Part shown: piece after piece, positions 43,337-51,999 of the stretch | Layout of the letters: each line of letters opens with the position of its first letter | Numbering within the stretch: position 1 is the first letter of the stretch | Assembly (NCBI GenBank): GCA_001508155.1 | Contig: LGFI01000002.1 | Location: 62,001 to 126,000, forward strand | Reading direction: 5' to 3' | DNA length: 64,000 nucleotides | Source: Acetothermia bacterium 64_32 | Lineage (GTDB): Bacteria > Bipolaricaulota > Bipolaricaulia > Bipolaricaulales > Bipolaricaulaceae | Program-made: the position numbers and the translations under genes | The notes under the pieces: generated by a model | The model's input: only the letters and a program-made list of their open reading frames with translations | Databases searched by the model: none | Told to the model about the DNA's origin: nothing

Positions 43337-44037
43337 GCGCGGACAGAGCATGGCAGGATCCGGGAAAGCCTGGGGGCAAGCCTCCTCAAGTCCCCCTCTT
43401 TGAGATGGGGCCTCCCCGCCCAAGAGGGGTCGATGAGCCCCTTCCCCCGGGGGACGAAGAAGGGCTGGAGCACGTATCTCTTCGCCCCCCGCACCGCTTG
43501 GGCGATGGCCTCGATGTCCGCCTCGGAAAGCCCTGGGGCCACGGTGGTGCGCAGCTCGTAGTCCGGGGCCCCCTCACGCAGGACCTGGACGCTTTTCCTT
43601 ACCCTCCCGCTCACGTCCTCTTTGACCCCGGTGAACTCGGGGTAGCGGGGGAAAGGGGCCTTCAAGTCCAGGGCCACGTAATCCAAAAGACCCCGCTTAA
43701 GCAGGGCCGCCAAGGCCTCCGGCCTGGTGCCGTTGGTATCGAGTTTTACCGCCAGGCCCAGTCCCTTCACCTCCGCTAGGAAGTCAGCGAGGTCGGGCTG
43801 GAGGGTGGGCTCGCCCCCGGTGACGGCGAGCCCGTCCACAAACCCCCGCCGCGCGGCCAGCTGGGAGAGCAGCCCCTCCGGGTCCATCGGGGAAAGGGCC
43901 GCGGCCCGCTCGGGCAAGACCAGCTCCCCGTTGTAACAGAACGGACAGCGCAGGTTGCACCCCACCGTCCAGACGACCGCCGCCACCTTGCCGGGGAAGT
44001 CGATCAGGGAAACCCACTCTACGTAAGCGATCCTCAC
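43333..44037 (-). CDS. nrdG: Anaerobic ribonucleotide reductase activating protein
   Basis: Radical-SAM enzyme that installs the glycyl radical on NrdD. From GTG 44037 it is 234 aa. It has a short N-terminus WVSLIDFPGKVA, the cluster motif GCNLRCPFCYN (CxxxCxxC), TGGEPTLQ and LDTNGTRP. The start forms a GTGA overlap with nrdD. The longer open frame to 45015 is out-of-frame nrdD. Confidence 0.94.
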   Translation of the reverse strand: MRIAYVEWVSLIDFPGKVAAVVWTVGCNLRCPFCYNGELVLPERAAALSPMDPEGLLSQLAARRGFVDGLAVTGGEPTLQPDLADFLAEVKGLGLAVKLDTNGTRPEALAALLKRGLLDYVALDLKAPFPRYPEFTGVKEDVSGRVRKSVQVLREGAPDYELRTTVAPGLSEADIEAIAQAVRGAKRYVLQPFFVPRGKGLIDPSWAGRPHLKEGDLRRLAPRLSRILPCSVRA

Positions 44038-46151
44038 CGGCTGGTCGACCTCACCCCCCGGGGGTTGAACGCACGGCGATCGCGGAACTCGGATTGCTTT
44101 CCGGAGTTCCACTGCTCCACCGGCCTGAGATACCCCACCACCCGGGAGTACACCTCCGCCGGCTCCCCACACCGGGGACACCGAGCTTGCTCCCCGGGAA
44201 GATACCCGTGGCTGGGGCAGATGGAGAAGGTGGGGGTCAAGGTGAAGTAGGGGATGCGGAAGTTCTCGGCCGTCCTCCGCACCAGGAGCTTCGCCGCCTC
44301 CCCGTCTGGCAACCGCTCCCCAAGCCAGATGTGGAACACCGTTCCCCCGGTGTAGCGGACCTGCAGCGGCTCCTGGAGCCGCAGGGCCCAGAAGAGGTCG
44401 TCGGACAGGTTCACAGGGAGCTGGGAGGAGTTGGTGTAATAGGGGGCGGCGCCCCGTCGCACCTCTTTTTCGTTGGCTACCAAGATGTTGGGGTAGCGTT
44501 CTTTGTCCAGCAGGGCCAGCCGGTAGCTCGTCCCCTCGGCCGGGGTGGCCTCCAGGTTCCACAGATGCCCCGTCCCCTCTTGAAAATCCTGCAAGGCCTC
44601 CCGCATGAAATCCAGCACCTGGATGGCGAACCCCTGCCCCTCCTCGTCCGCGATGCTGCAGCCAAGCAGGTTCAGGCAGGCCTCGTTCATCCCGATGAGG
44701 CCGATGGTGGAGAAGTGGTTGGCCCAGTATTCCCCCGTCTCCTGTTTTATCCCCCTGAGGTAGAAGCGGGAATAGGGATAAAGGCCCTTTTCGGTGAGGC
44801 GCTCCAGCACCTTGCGCTTTATGATCAGGGCCCGGCCGGCAAGCTGCATCAGCTCCCGGAGCCTCTCCAGGAACTCGTCCTTGTTTCGGGAAAGGTACCC
44901 AAGGCGCGGCAGGTTCAGGGTGACCACCCCGATGGAGCCGGTGAGGGGGTTGGCGCCGAACAGCCCCCCGCCCCGGCGCCGCAGCTGGCGCACGTCGAGC
45001 CGCAGCCGGCAGCACATGGAGCGGGTGTCCTCGGGCCGCATGTCCGAGCCGATGAAGTTGGCGAAATACGGGATCCCATACCGGGCCGTCATCTCCCAGA
45101 TGGGGGCCAGCTCCCCGTTTTCCCAGTCGAAGTCCTCGGTGATGTTATAGGTGGGGATAGGGAAGGTGAACACCCTGCCCCGGGCATCCCCTTCCCCCAT
45201 CACCTCGGCGAGCGCCCGGTTGAGCATGTCCATCTCCCGCTGGAACTCCCCGTAGGTCGCCCGCTGGGGTTCCCCCCCCACGATCACCGGGAGCTTGGCC
45301 ATGTGCTCCGGCACCTTGAGGTCCAAGGTTATATTGGTGAACGGCGTTTGGAAGCCCACCCGGGTGGGGACGTTCAGGTTGAACAGGAACTCCTGCAGGG
45401 CCTGCTTCACCTGGCGATATGAAAGCTCATCGTAGGCGATGAAGGGGGCAAGGAGGGTGTCCACGTTGGAGAAGGCCTGGGCCCCGGCGGCCTCCCCCTG
45501 CAGGGTGTAGAGGAAGTTCGCCGCCTGCAGCAAGGCCACCCGGAAGTGCTTGGCGGGTTTGGACTCCACCTTCCCCCGTACCCCCCTGAACCCCACGGAA
45601 AGGAGATCCAAAAGGTCCCAACCCACACAATACGGCCCCAGGGTCCCCAGGTCGTGGATGTGGAAGTCCCCTTCCTCATGGGCCTTCCTTATGTGGGAGG
45701 GGTAGATCTGAGAGAGCCAGTAGCGCCCGATGATCTTCTCGGTTAAGAACACGTTCAGCCCTTGCAGGGAGAAGGTCATGTTGGAGTTCTCCCGCACGCG
45801 CCAGTCCGCCTCCGCCAGGTACTGTTCCACTATCCTTGGGTCCACAAGCTCCTTTATCTCCCGGAGTTTTCTGTGTTGTTCCCGGTAGAGGATATAGGCC
45901 CTGGCCACCTCGGGAAGGCCGGCCCCCATGAGCACCTCTTCCACCACGTCCTGGATCTCCTCCACGTGGGGAGGGCCGAACAGGGGGCCGAAGCGGGCCT
46001 CAAGGAGCTTGGTCACCCGGGCAGCGAGCTGTTGGGCGAGTGCTTGGTCTGGCTTCCCCGCCTCGGCCAATGCCTTCCCGATGGCGCAAGCGATACGGCG
46101 CTGGTCAAACGGCACTACCCTGCCGTCGCGTTTTCGTACATGCTCAACCAT
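44034..46151 (-). CDS. nrdD: Anaerobic (class III) ribonucleoside-triphosphate reductase
   Basis: Oxygen-sensitive glycyl-radical enzyme that makes dNTPs. From ATG 46151 it is 705 aa. The N-terminal ATP-cone (VRKRDGRVVPFDQRRI to about residue 95) suggests allosteric control. The core has FHIHDLGTLGPYCVGWDL. Near the C-terminus the zinc site (SICPSHGYL, CPRCGE) precedes the glycyl-radical loop RVVGYLRPVEQWNSGKQSEF. GGAAGGGGGG stands before ATG 46151; a TTG at 46166 is less likely. It implies an anaerobic lifestyle. Confidence 0.96.
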   Translation of the reverse strand: MVEHVRKRDGRVVPFDQRRIACAIGKALAEAGKPDQALAQQLAARVTKLLEARFGPLFGPPHVEEIQDVVEEVLMGAGLPEVARAYILYREQHRKLREIKELVDPRIVEQYLAEADWRVRENSNMTFSLQGLNVFLTEKIIGRYWLSQIYPSHIRKAHEEGDFHIHDLGTLGPYCVGWDLLDLLSVGFRGVRGKVESKPAKHFRVALLQAANFLYTLQGEAAGAQAFSNVDTLLAPFIAYDELSYRQVKQALQEFLFNLNVPTRVGFQTPFTNITLDLKVPEHMAKLPVIVGGEPQRATYGEFQREMDMLNRALAEVMGEGDARGRVFTFPIPTYNITEDFDWENGELAPIWEMTARYGIPYFANFIGSDMRPEDTRSMCCRLRLDVRQLRRRGGGLFGANPLTGSIGVVTLNLPRLGYLSRNKDEFLERLRELMQLAGRALIIKRKVLERLTEKGLYPYSRFYLRGIKQETGEYWANHFSTIGLIGMNEACLNLLGCSIADEEGQGFAIQVLDFMREALQDFQEGTGHLWNLEATPAEGTSYRLALLDKERYPNILVANEKEVRRGAAPYYTNSSQLPVNLSDDLFWALRLQEPLQVRYTGGTVFHIWLGERLPDGEAAKLLVRRTAENFRIPYFTLTPTFSICPSHGYLPGEQARCPRCGEPAEVYSRVVGYLRPVEQWNSGKQSEFRDRRAFNPRGVRSTSR

Positions 46152-46174
46152 GGACCCCCCTTCCAAGGGCGAAA

Positions 46175-46188
46175 GTAACCCCTGTTAC
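46175..46188. promoter_or_regulatory. Inverted repeat upstream of nrdD
   Basis: GTAAC-N4-GTTAC, 24-37 bp before the nrdD start codon, in the divergent nrdD/rpsT region. It could be an operator. It does not resemble the NrdR box, and no regulator gene is adjacent. Confidence 0.3.
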
Positions 46189-46232
46189 CTTAGCCCAAGG
46201 GGCGGGGGAAGGGAAGGGGAAGTTTTTCCCGC

Positions 46233-46261
46233 TTGCGGGGAGGGGGCGGACGGGCTAACAT
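46233..46261 (+). promoter_or_regulatory. Promoter for rpsT-secF
   Basis: TTGCGG (46233-46238), 17-nt spacer, TAACAT (46256-46261). Start expected near 46268, giving a leader of about 30 nt that contains AAGGAGG (46284-46290). Confidence 0.5.
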
Positions 46262-46299
46262 CGGGCCCGGATTTTCTAGGCCGAAGGAGGGGATGAGAC

Positions 46300-46560
46300 A
46301 TTCCCAACACGCAATCAGCGAAAAGGCAGCTCCGGAAAAGCCTTCGCCGTCGTAGGAGGAACGAGTTAAGGAAGAGCGCCATCCGCTACTGGCGGCACCA
46401 GCTTGAAAGGCTTGTCGAGGCCGGCCGGCTGGACGAGGCCAGGGAGGCCTTCTCCCAGTTCCAGAAGGCGGTGGACAAGGCCGCTCAGCGCCGGGCCATC
46501 CACCCCAACCGCGCTGCCCGGCTGAAGGCCCGCATGGCCCGGCGGCTGAACCCGGCCTGA
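46300..46560 (+). CDS. rpsT: 30S ribosomal protein S20 with AUU start codon
   Basis: Basic 86-aa ribosomal protein. Translation from ATT 46300 gives (M)PNTQSAKRQLRKSL and then a run of Arg, matching the conserved S20 N-terminus PNTKSAKKR. The middle and C-terminus (RRAIHPNRAARLKARMARRL) also match S20. A TGA stop stands two codons upstream in frame (46294-46296), and no ATG, GTG or TTG occurs in frame for more than 40 codons downstream, so ATT is the only credible start. AAGGAGG lies 9 nt before it. AUU starts are known for infC, and E. coli rpsT starts with UUG, so weak initiation may serve autoregulation. The gene has its own promoter and precedes secF. Confidence 0.9.
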   Translation: MPNTQSAKRQLRKSLRRRRRNELRKSAIRYWRHQLERLVEAGRLDEAREAFSQFQKAVDKAAQRRAIHPNRAARLKARMARRLNPA

Positions 46561-46571
46561 GGGAGCAGCCG

Positions 46572-47468
46572 ATGAGGACCTTCGATTTCCTGGGCAAGGC
46601 CAAGTACTTCGTCCCCCTGTCCCTGGCCCTGGTGGTGGCCAGCGTCCTTTCCATCGCCCTCGTCGGGCTCAGGGCCGGGGTGGATTTCACCGGGGGAACG
46701 CAGTTCACGGTCTTCTTCCCCCAACCGGTGACGACAGAACAGATCCGCTCCCTCTTGGCCCAGATCCCCACCCCCGGGGTGGACCTGGCCCACAGCCAGA
46801 TTCAGAATATACAGGGAGAGAACGGCAAAGTCATTACCATAGCATTGGATGTGGAGGAGCATCAGGAGCTGGTGAACCGGGTGGAGGCCGCCTTGCGGGA
46901 TGAGCTAGGGGCCACCGAGGTGTCGCGGGCCTCGGTGGGGGCCCAGGTGTCGCGGGAGCTGGTGAACAAGACCTGGCAGGCAATCCTCATCGCCCTGGCG
47001 GCGATCCTGGTTTACATCTCCTGGCGCTTCCGCCTGCGCTATGCCGTGGGGGCGATTGCCGCCCTGGTACATGACGTCCTCATCGCCGTGGGGGTATTCT
47101 CCATCCTCCAGGTGGAGATAAACCTCCCGGTGATCGCCGCCTTCCTCACCATCGTGGGGTACTCGCTGAACGACACCATCGTCATCTTCGACCGGGTGCG
47201 GGAGAACCTGAAGGTCATGAAGAAGGCCTCGATCTACGAGGTGATCAACCGGTCGGTCACCCAATCCCTTTCCCGTACCATCAACACCTCCCTCACCACC
47301 TTCATCCCGGTGGTGATCCTGTTCGCCCTGGGTGGTCCGGTGCTGCGGGGGTTCGCGTTGGCCCTGCTGATCGGGGTGATCGTGGGCACCTACTCCTCGA
47401 TGTATGTCGCCAACCCCATCCTCTACTGGTGGACGAGGGCGGCGGAGAAGGCCAAGGGGCGGGCCTAG
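46572..47468 (+). CDS. secF: Protein translocase subunit SecF
   Basis: Accessory membrane component of the Sec translocon that uses the proton gradient. The 298 aa have six helices: the first at about 15-33, then the conserved GVDFTGGTQF, a periplasmic domain and five further helices with YSLNDTIVIFDRVREN and RTINTSLTT. secD is not adjacent, which is unusual since secDF are normally paired. It ends in CTAG shared with the gene on the other strand. Confidence 0.94.
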   Translation: MRTFDFLGKAKYFVPLSLALVVASVLSIALVGLRAGVDFTGGTQFTVFFPQPVTTEQIRSLLAQIPTPGVDLAHSQIQNIQGENGKVITIALDVEEHQELVNRVEAALRDELGATEVSRASVGAQVSRELVNKTWQAILIALAAILVYISWRFRLRYAVGAIAALVHDVLIAVGVFSILQVEINLPVIAAFLTIVGYSLNDTIVIFDRVRENLKVMKKASIYEVINRSVTQSLSRTINTSLTTFIPVVILFALGGPVLRGFALALLIGVIVGTYSSMYVANPILYWWTRAAEKAKGRA

Positions 47469-48235
47469 CCTTTTTTCAAGCGGCCTAGGAGGGTGTGGTA
47501 AAGGAGGAAGGGCACGCACCACAGGCGGGGGATCCTGTGAGGCTGAACCGTTGCCCTCCATAGCCATTCCAGGCCGGCCCTCCTTATGGGCTTTGGGGCG
47601 CGGGGGACCCGGCCGGCCCACAGGTCAAATGCCCCTCCGACCCCCATGAGGACCCCGGCCCCCGACCGCTGGTGGGCCAGGATCCACCTTTCCTGTCTGG
47701 GGAAACCCATGCCCACAAAAAGCAGGTCAGGTCTGAGGCGGGCTATCTCCCCTTCCGGGCCAGCGCCCCGGAAACAACCGTGGTGGGCCCCCACCACCCG
47801 GATCCCAGGGAAAGAGCGCTCAAGGCGCCCCCTCGCCCGCTCGGCTACCCCTGGCCGCCCTCCAAGGAGGTAAACGCTCCAGCCCTCCTCCCGGGCACGG
47901 GCGCACAGAGCCCAGGCGAGGTCCACCCCCGGTACATGGGGCAGGGCCCCACCGAGGGCCCGGGCGGCAAACGCCACCCCCACCCCATCGCAGACGACCA
48001 GGTTCGCCTCCCCATAGAGCTCAAGATAAGAAGGATCTAATAGGGACCGGCTGGTGGCCCAGGCGTCGGGGGTGAAGACGGTGATCCCCCGCTCCCCCCG
48101 CGCCAGGCGCCCGGCCAGCTCCTCCACCGCCCCGGGAAGGTCCAAAGGGGTGAACGGGAGCCCAAAGAGCTCAAGGCGCCCCCCTTTTTCTCGGAGCGGC
48201 TCTTGAGGGCCGCTTATGGCCTGCCACAGCTTCAT
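47465..48235 (-). CDS. WecG/TagA/CpsF-family glycosyltransferase
   Basis: A 256-aa enzyme of the N-acetylmannosaminyltransferase family, which acts on undecaprenyl-linked GlcNAc at the inner membrane. It shows VFTPDAWATS (the usual TxNA region, altered), VVCDGVGVAFAARALGG, YLLGGRPGVAERA, GAHHGCF, VGMGFPRQERWI and GVGGAFDLWAGRVPRAP, the last two being hallmarks. The start is ATG 48235 in an ATGA overlap with khpB. Longer frames upstream are shadow. The actual sugar is not determinable. Confidence 0.85.
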   Translation of the reverse strand: MKLWQAISGPQEPLREKGGRLELFGLPFTPLDLPGAVEELAGRLARGERGITVFTPDAWATSRSLLDPSYLELYGEANLVVCDGVGVAFAARALGGALPHVPGVDLAWALCARAREEGWSVYLLGGRPGVAERARGRLERSFPGIRVVGAHHGCFRGAGPEGEIARLRPDLLFVGMGFPRQERWILAHQRSGAGVLMGVGGAFDLWAGRVPRAPKPIRRAGLEWLWRATVQPHRIPRLWCVPFLLYHTLLGRLKKG

Positions 48236-48684
48236 CCCGTCGGCTCTATGACCACCCGCCGGCTGCGTCCCTTCCCCACCGAGTACGTCTTCACCCCGGG
48301 GAAATCGGATAGGGCGGAATGGACCAAGCGCCGGTCTTGGGGCGGCATGGGTTCCAGCCGGATCCTCCTGTGCTCCTCCACCGCCCGCTCGGCCAGCCTC
48401 CGAGCCAGCTCCACCAGGGCCTGCCTGTGGGCGGCCCACCTCCCCCCCACATCCACCACCACCGGCACGTCCCGCTTGAGCCGCGCCTTAAGGTGCAGGC
48501 GCAGGAGCCGACAAAGGTCGCCCCAAAGCCGAGGGTCGTCCTCGGGGATGGAGCGGAGCCGGCCTGCCAGGTTCAGATACAGCCCCTCCCTCTCCCAGGC
48601 GACCTCGATGCGGGCGGGCTCGGAAAGGAGGTCCAGTAAACCCTGAAGGAAGTTGCGGGCGAGCTCAACGGCCTTTCGATCCAT
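48232..48684 (-). CDS. khpB: KH/R3H RNA-binding protein (Jag/KhpB)
   Basis: A 150-aa protein with a KH domain (about 20-85) and an R3H domain (LEPMPPQDRRLVHSAL to GKGRSRRVVIEP). The N-terminal Jag domain present in longer homologues is missing. It directly follows yidC, the standard location of jag/spoIIIJ-associated genes, and overlaps its end by 20 nt. Confidence 0.88.
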   Translation of the reverse strand: MDRKAVELARNFLQGLLDLLSEPARIEVAWEREGLYLNLAGRLRSIPEDDPRLWGDLCRLLRLHLKARLKRDVPVVVDVGGRWAAHRQALVELARRLAERAVEEHRRIRLEPMPPQDRRLVHSALSDFPGVKTYSVGKGRSRRVVIEPTG

Positions 48685-50137
48685 CGGGCTCTGAGGGCGC
48701 GGGGGCCTGACGCTCCCTGGCCATCTCCCAGTCCACCACCAACTGCTGCCCCATCTGAATGACGGTGGTCAAAAGCCAGTAAAGCCAAAGCCCGGCGGGA
48801 AAGCTCATGAACAGGACCGCCATGATCACCGGGAACAGCCACCCGATGGCCTGGGAGCCGCCCCCCCCTTGCTCGGGCATCCGCCTCTGGGTGAGCCATT
48901 GCTGAAGCAGCATTACCCCGGTGGTGAGGATCACCAGGACATAGTAAGGATCGGGCTGGGAGAGATCGCCGATCCAAAGGAACCCCGGGGAAAGGTGGAT
49001 CTGTTCGGCCGAATAAAGGATCGCCTGCCATAAAAGTATCAGGATGGGGAACTGCAAGAGCATGGGGAAACACCCGCCCAGTGGGTTCACCCGCTCCTGG
49101 CGGTATAGCTCCATCATCTGCTTCTGCAGGGTCTCCCGGTCGTCCTTGTACCTCTCCTGTAGTTTCTTTATCTTGGGGGCCAGGCGCTGCATCTTGGCCA
49201 TGGACCTGAGCTGGTTTCGCATCAAGGGGTAGAGCACCACCCGGGTGATCAGGGTGAACAGGATGATGGCCCAACCGTAGTTTCCGGTGAGGTTATAAAG
49301 CCACTCGAAGAACCGCATCACCAGGACCAGGAACCTGGAAAAGAGGCCGAGCTCGGTCAGGCCTGCCAGGCCCGCCTTCTCCAAGAGCACGTAGCGGTTG
49401 CGGCCGGTGTAGAGCACCCCCTTAAGGACCGCCTCCCCGGCAAGGGCTTGAACCTCCAGGCCGAACACCGGCTGCCCCGCATCGTTCATCCCCATAAAGG
49501 GGGAGAAGCCCTGGGCCTCGTCCAAGCGGAGGAAGTACACCACCTCCCCCCCTACCAGTCCCAGCCCCTCGAGCCTGCTTGCCGAGTCGGGGGGGAGGGG
49601 GGAGGAGTAAGACTTGCCGTCGTAGAGGAAGAGGAGGTCAGGGGCCCCCTTTCCGGAGGGGCGGTGCCCCAAGACCACCCGCACGGCGTCCCCATCCCCC
49701 GAAAGGCGCAGCCGGACCTCCAGGGTGTAAAGGGCATCGGTGCGGACCGTGAACTCCTTGAGGACACCTTCCCTGACCAGGCTAACGGAGGCGGTGTTCT
49801 CGTCGGGCTGGTCCAGTTCGAGCCGGTAAGCGCCCTCGTCGGCCCGGGCATCCCCCTGCCAGACCTCAAACGGCAGGCTCACCCCTGGGGCCAGGGCCCG
49901 GTCCTCCCCGCTCCCGGTCCAGCCGGGTACCGCATCCACGGCCTGGGACCGGTAGCTGGAGAAGTGGATGAACGCGCTCTCCAGGGTCCCCCCAAGCTGG
50001 GAAAACCTATAACGCACAAGGCTTCCTTCCACCTCCAGGGCCTGCCCCCCCACCTCCACCTTGAGGGGCTCAGGGGCTCCCTGGGCCAGGGCAAAGCCCA
50101 ATACCACGGCTAGGAAAACGACCCCGAACCTTTCCAT
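48665..50137 (-). CDS. yidC: Membrane protein insertase YidC
   Basis: 490 aa from ATG 50137. An N-terminal helix or signal (VVFLAVVLGFALAQ) is followed by a large periplasmic beta-sandwich domain (about 25-270), then the conserved core of five helices with NYGWAIILFTLITRVVLYPL, the cytoplasmic loop with RYKDDRETLQKQMMELYRQERVNP and FPAGLWLYWLLTTV. The large periplasmic domain is the form of diderm bacteria. The open frame runs on to 50638, but that part reads antisense to ribE. Confidence 0.95.
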   Translation of the reverse strand: MERFGVVFLAVVLGFALAQGAPEPLKVEVGGQALEVEGSLVRYRFSQLGGTLESAFIHFSSYRSQAVDAVPGWTGSGEDRALAPGVSLPFEVWQGDARADEGAYRLELDQPDENTASVSLVREGVLKEFTVRTDALYTLEVRLRLSGDGDAVRVVLGHRPSGKGAPDLLFLYDGKSYSSPLPPDSASRLEGLGLVGGEVVYFLRLDEAQGFSPFMGMNDAGQPVFGLEVQALAGEAVLKGVLYTGRNRYVLLEKAGLAGLTELGLFSRFLVLVMRFFEWLYNLTGNYGWAIILFTLITRVVLYPLMRNQLRSMAKMQRLAPKIKKLQERYKDDRETLQKQMMELYRQERVNPLGGCFPMLLQFPILILLWQAILYSAEQIHLSPGFLWIGDLSQPDPYYVLVILTTGVMLLQQWLTQRRMPEQGGGGSQAIGWLFPVIMAVLFMSFPAGLWLYWLLTTVIQMGQQLVVDWEMARERQAPAPSEPDGSKGR

Positions 50138-50147
50138 GACAAGGCGA

Positions 50148-50176
50148 ACTTTACCTTGTTGGCTTGCCGCTTTCAA
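50148..50176 (-). promoter_or_regulatory. Promoter for yidC-khpB
   Basis: Minus-strand TTGAAA (50176-50171), 17-nt spacer, TAAAGT (50153-50148). The -10 ends 10 nt before ATG 50137 and no SD is seen, which predicts a leaderless transcript. Confidence 0.6.
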
Positions 50177-50184
50177 TTCCTGGC

Positions 50185-50214
50185 TTGTGGGTTCCCTGGG
50201 GCAGGAGGTACACT
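50185..50214 (+). promoter_or_regulatory. Promoter for rib operon
   Basis: TTGTGG (50185-50190), 18-nt spacer, TACACT (50209-50214), 8 nt before ATG 50223. AGGAGGT overlaps the -10 and would not be in the transcript. The 85-bp gap to yidC is too short for an FMN riboswitch. Confidence 0.5.
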
Positions 50215-50222
50215 GCCCCGGG

Positions 50223-50789
50223 ATGTTCACCGGCATCGTGCGGGGATTGGGACGGGTGATCCGGTGTGTCCCGGGGAGCCTGGTCTTGGCCTGCCCGTTT
50301 GACCTGGAGGAGGGGGAGAGCCTGGCGGTGAACGGGGTCTGCCTCACGGTGAGGGAGGCACGGCCCGGGGAGGTGGCCATGGACCTTTCCCGGGAGACCT
50401 GGGACCGGACGAACCTGCGGGAGCTGCGGCCCGGGGGATGGGTGAACCTGGAGCCGGCCCTCCGGGCCGGGGAGGAACTAGGCGGGCACGTCGTCCTGGG
50501 GCATGTGGACACGGTGGGGAAGATCGCCTTCCTCGGCCAAGAGGGGGGGGATCGGATATTGGAGGTGGCGTTCGATCCCAAGTTCTCAAGGCTCCTCGCC
50601 GACAAGGGCTCGGTGGCCGTGGACGGGATAAGCCTCACCCCGTTCGCGGTGCGGGAGGGGGGCTTCCGCTGCGCGGTGGTGCCCTACACCTGGGGCCACA
50701 CCAACCTCAGGTACCGGCGGGTGGGGGATCGGGTAAATTTGGAGTTCGATATACTGGCGAAATACGTGTGCAGCTGGAGGGAGAGATGA
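50223..50789 (+). CDS. ribE: Riboflavin synthase, alpha chain
   Basis: Dismutates two 6,7-dimethyl-8-ribityllumazines to riboflavin. The 188 aa contain two lumazine-binding repeats: MFTGIV and VNGVCLTV in the first, [10 protein letters not shown] and VDGISLTP in the second. It is slightly short but complete. Its stop overlaps the ribBA start by 4 nt. ribD is missing from this operon. Confidence 0.94.
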   Translation: MFTGIVRGLGRVIRCVPGSLVLACPFDLEEGESLAVNGVCLTVREARPGEVAMDLSRETWDRTNLRELRPGGWVNLEPALRAGEELGGHVVLGHVDTVGKIAFLGQEGGDRILEVAFDPKFSRLLADKGSVAVDGISLTPFAVREGGFRCAVVPYTWGHTNLRYRRVGDRVNLEFDILAKYVCSWRER

Positions 50790-51988
50790 GCTTCGCCACG
50801 GTGGAGCAGGCGGTGGAGGAGATCCGCGCCGGGCGGATGGTGATCGTGGTGGACGACGAGGACCGGGAGAACGAGGGGGACCTCATCATGGCGGCCGAGC
50901 ATGCCACCCCGGAGGCGATCAACTTCATGATCAAGGAGGCCCGGGGGCTGATATGCGTCCCCATGGCCCGGGAATGGGCCGAGAGGCTGGAGCTCCGCCC
51001 CATGGTGGACCGGCCGGGGGACCACCACGAGACCGCCTTCACCGTGTCGGTGGACGCCAGGGAAGGGGTCACCACCGGGATCTCCGCTCACGACCGGGCC
51101 AGGACCATCCGGCTTCTGGCCGACCCCCAGGCCCGGCCGGCGGACTTCGTCTCCCCTGGCCACGTGTTCCCCCTGATCGCCAAAGAGGGTGGGGTGTTGC
51201 GCCGGGCCGGACACACCGAGGCGGCGGTGGACCTGATGAGGTTGGCCGGCCTCGCCCCGGTGGGCGTGATCTGTGAGATCATGAACGAGGACGGGACCAT
51301 GGCCCGCCTGCCCGACCTGGAACGCTTCGCGAAAAAACATGGCCTTTCCATCCTCACCATCGCCCAGCTCATCGCCCACCGTAAAAGGAAGGAAAGGCTG
51401 GTGGAGAGGATCGCCGAGGCGGACCTCCCCACCCGCTGGGGGCACTTCCGCATCATCACCTATCGGGACCTCCTCTCCGGACAGGAGCACGTGGCCCTGG
51501 TCAAAGGGGAGGTGGCGGGGGAGGAGCCGGTCCTGGTGCGGGTGCACTCCGAGTGCCTCACCGGGGACGCCCTGGGGTCGCTTCGCTGCGACTGCGGGGA
51601 ACAGCTCCACCGGGCCATGGCGATGATAGAACGGGAGGGGAGGGGGGCTTTGCTTTACATGCGCCAGGAGGGCCGGGGGATCGGCCTGGCGGGCAAGGTC
51701 TGCGCCTATCGGCTCCAGGACGAGGGCCTGGACACGGTGGAGGCCAACCTACGCCTGGGATACCCCCCAGACCTCCGGGACTACGGGATCGGGGCCCAGA
51801 TCCTGGTGGACCTGGGGATAAGGAAGCTGCGGCTTCTGACCAACAACCCCAAGAAGGTGGCCGGCCTCTCCGGCTACGGCCTCAAGATCGTCGAACAGGT
51901 GCCTATTGAGGTGGAACCAAATCCCTATAATCTAAGGTACCTTAAGACCAAAAAAGAGAAGCTAGGGCACAGGTTGCACAGGGTCTGA
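50786..51988 (+). CDS. ribBA: Bifunctional DHBP synthase/GTP cyclohydrolase II
   Basis: 400 aa with two riboflavin-pathway enzymes. Residues 1-200 are 3,4-dihydroxy-2-butanone-4-phosphate synthase ([39 protein letters not shown]). Residues about 205-400 are GTP cyclohydrolase II, with zinc cysteines in [17 protein letters not shown] and the GTP-site RQEGRGIGL. The start is ATG 50786; the longer frame upstream is out-of-frame ribE. Confidence 0.95.
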   Translation: MSFATVEQAVEEIRAGRMVIVVDDEDRENEGDLIMAAEHATPEAINFMIKEARGLICVPMAREWAERLELRPMVDRPGDHHETAFTVSVDAREGVTTGISAHDRARTIRLLADPQARPADFVSPGHVFPLIAKEGGVLRRAGHTEAAVDLMRLAGLAPVGVICEIMNEDGTMARLPDLERFAKKHGLSILTIAQLIAHRKRKERLVERIAEADLPTRWGHFRIITYRDLLSGQEHVALVKGEVAGEEPVLVRVHSECLTGDALGSLRCDCGEQLHRAMAMIEREGRGALLYMRQEGRGIGLAGKVCAYRLQDEGLDTVEANLRLGYPPDLRDYGIGAQILVDLGIRKLRLLTNNPKKVAGLSGYGLKIVEQVPIEVEPNPYNLRYLKTKKEKLGHRLHRV

Positions 51989-51999
51989 AGGGGGAAAAG

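Noticed and set aside
50138-50222. FMN riboswitch before ribE
   Set aside because: The gap is 85 bp, holds two divergent promoters, and has no RFN-element sequence.
48665-50638. 657-residue version of YidC
   Set aside because: The extra N-terminal part is antisense to ribE; the signal anchor begins at ATG 50137.
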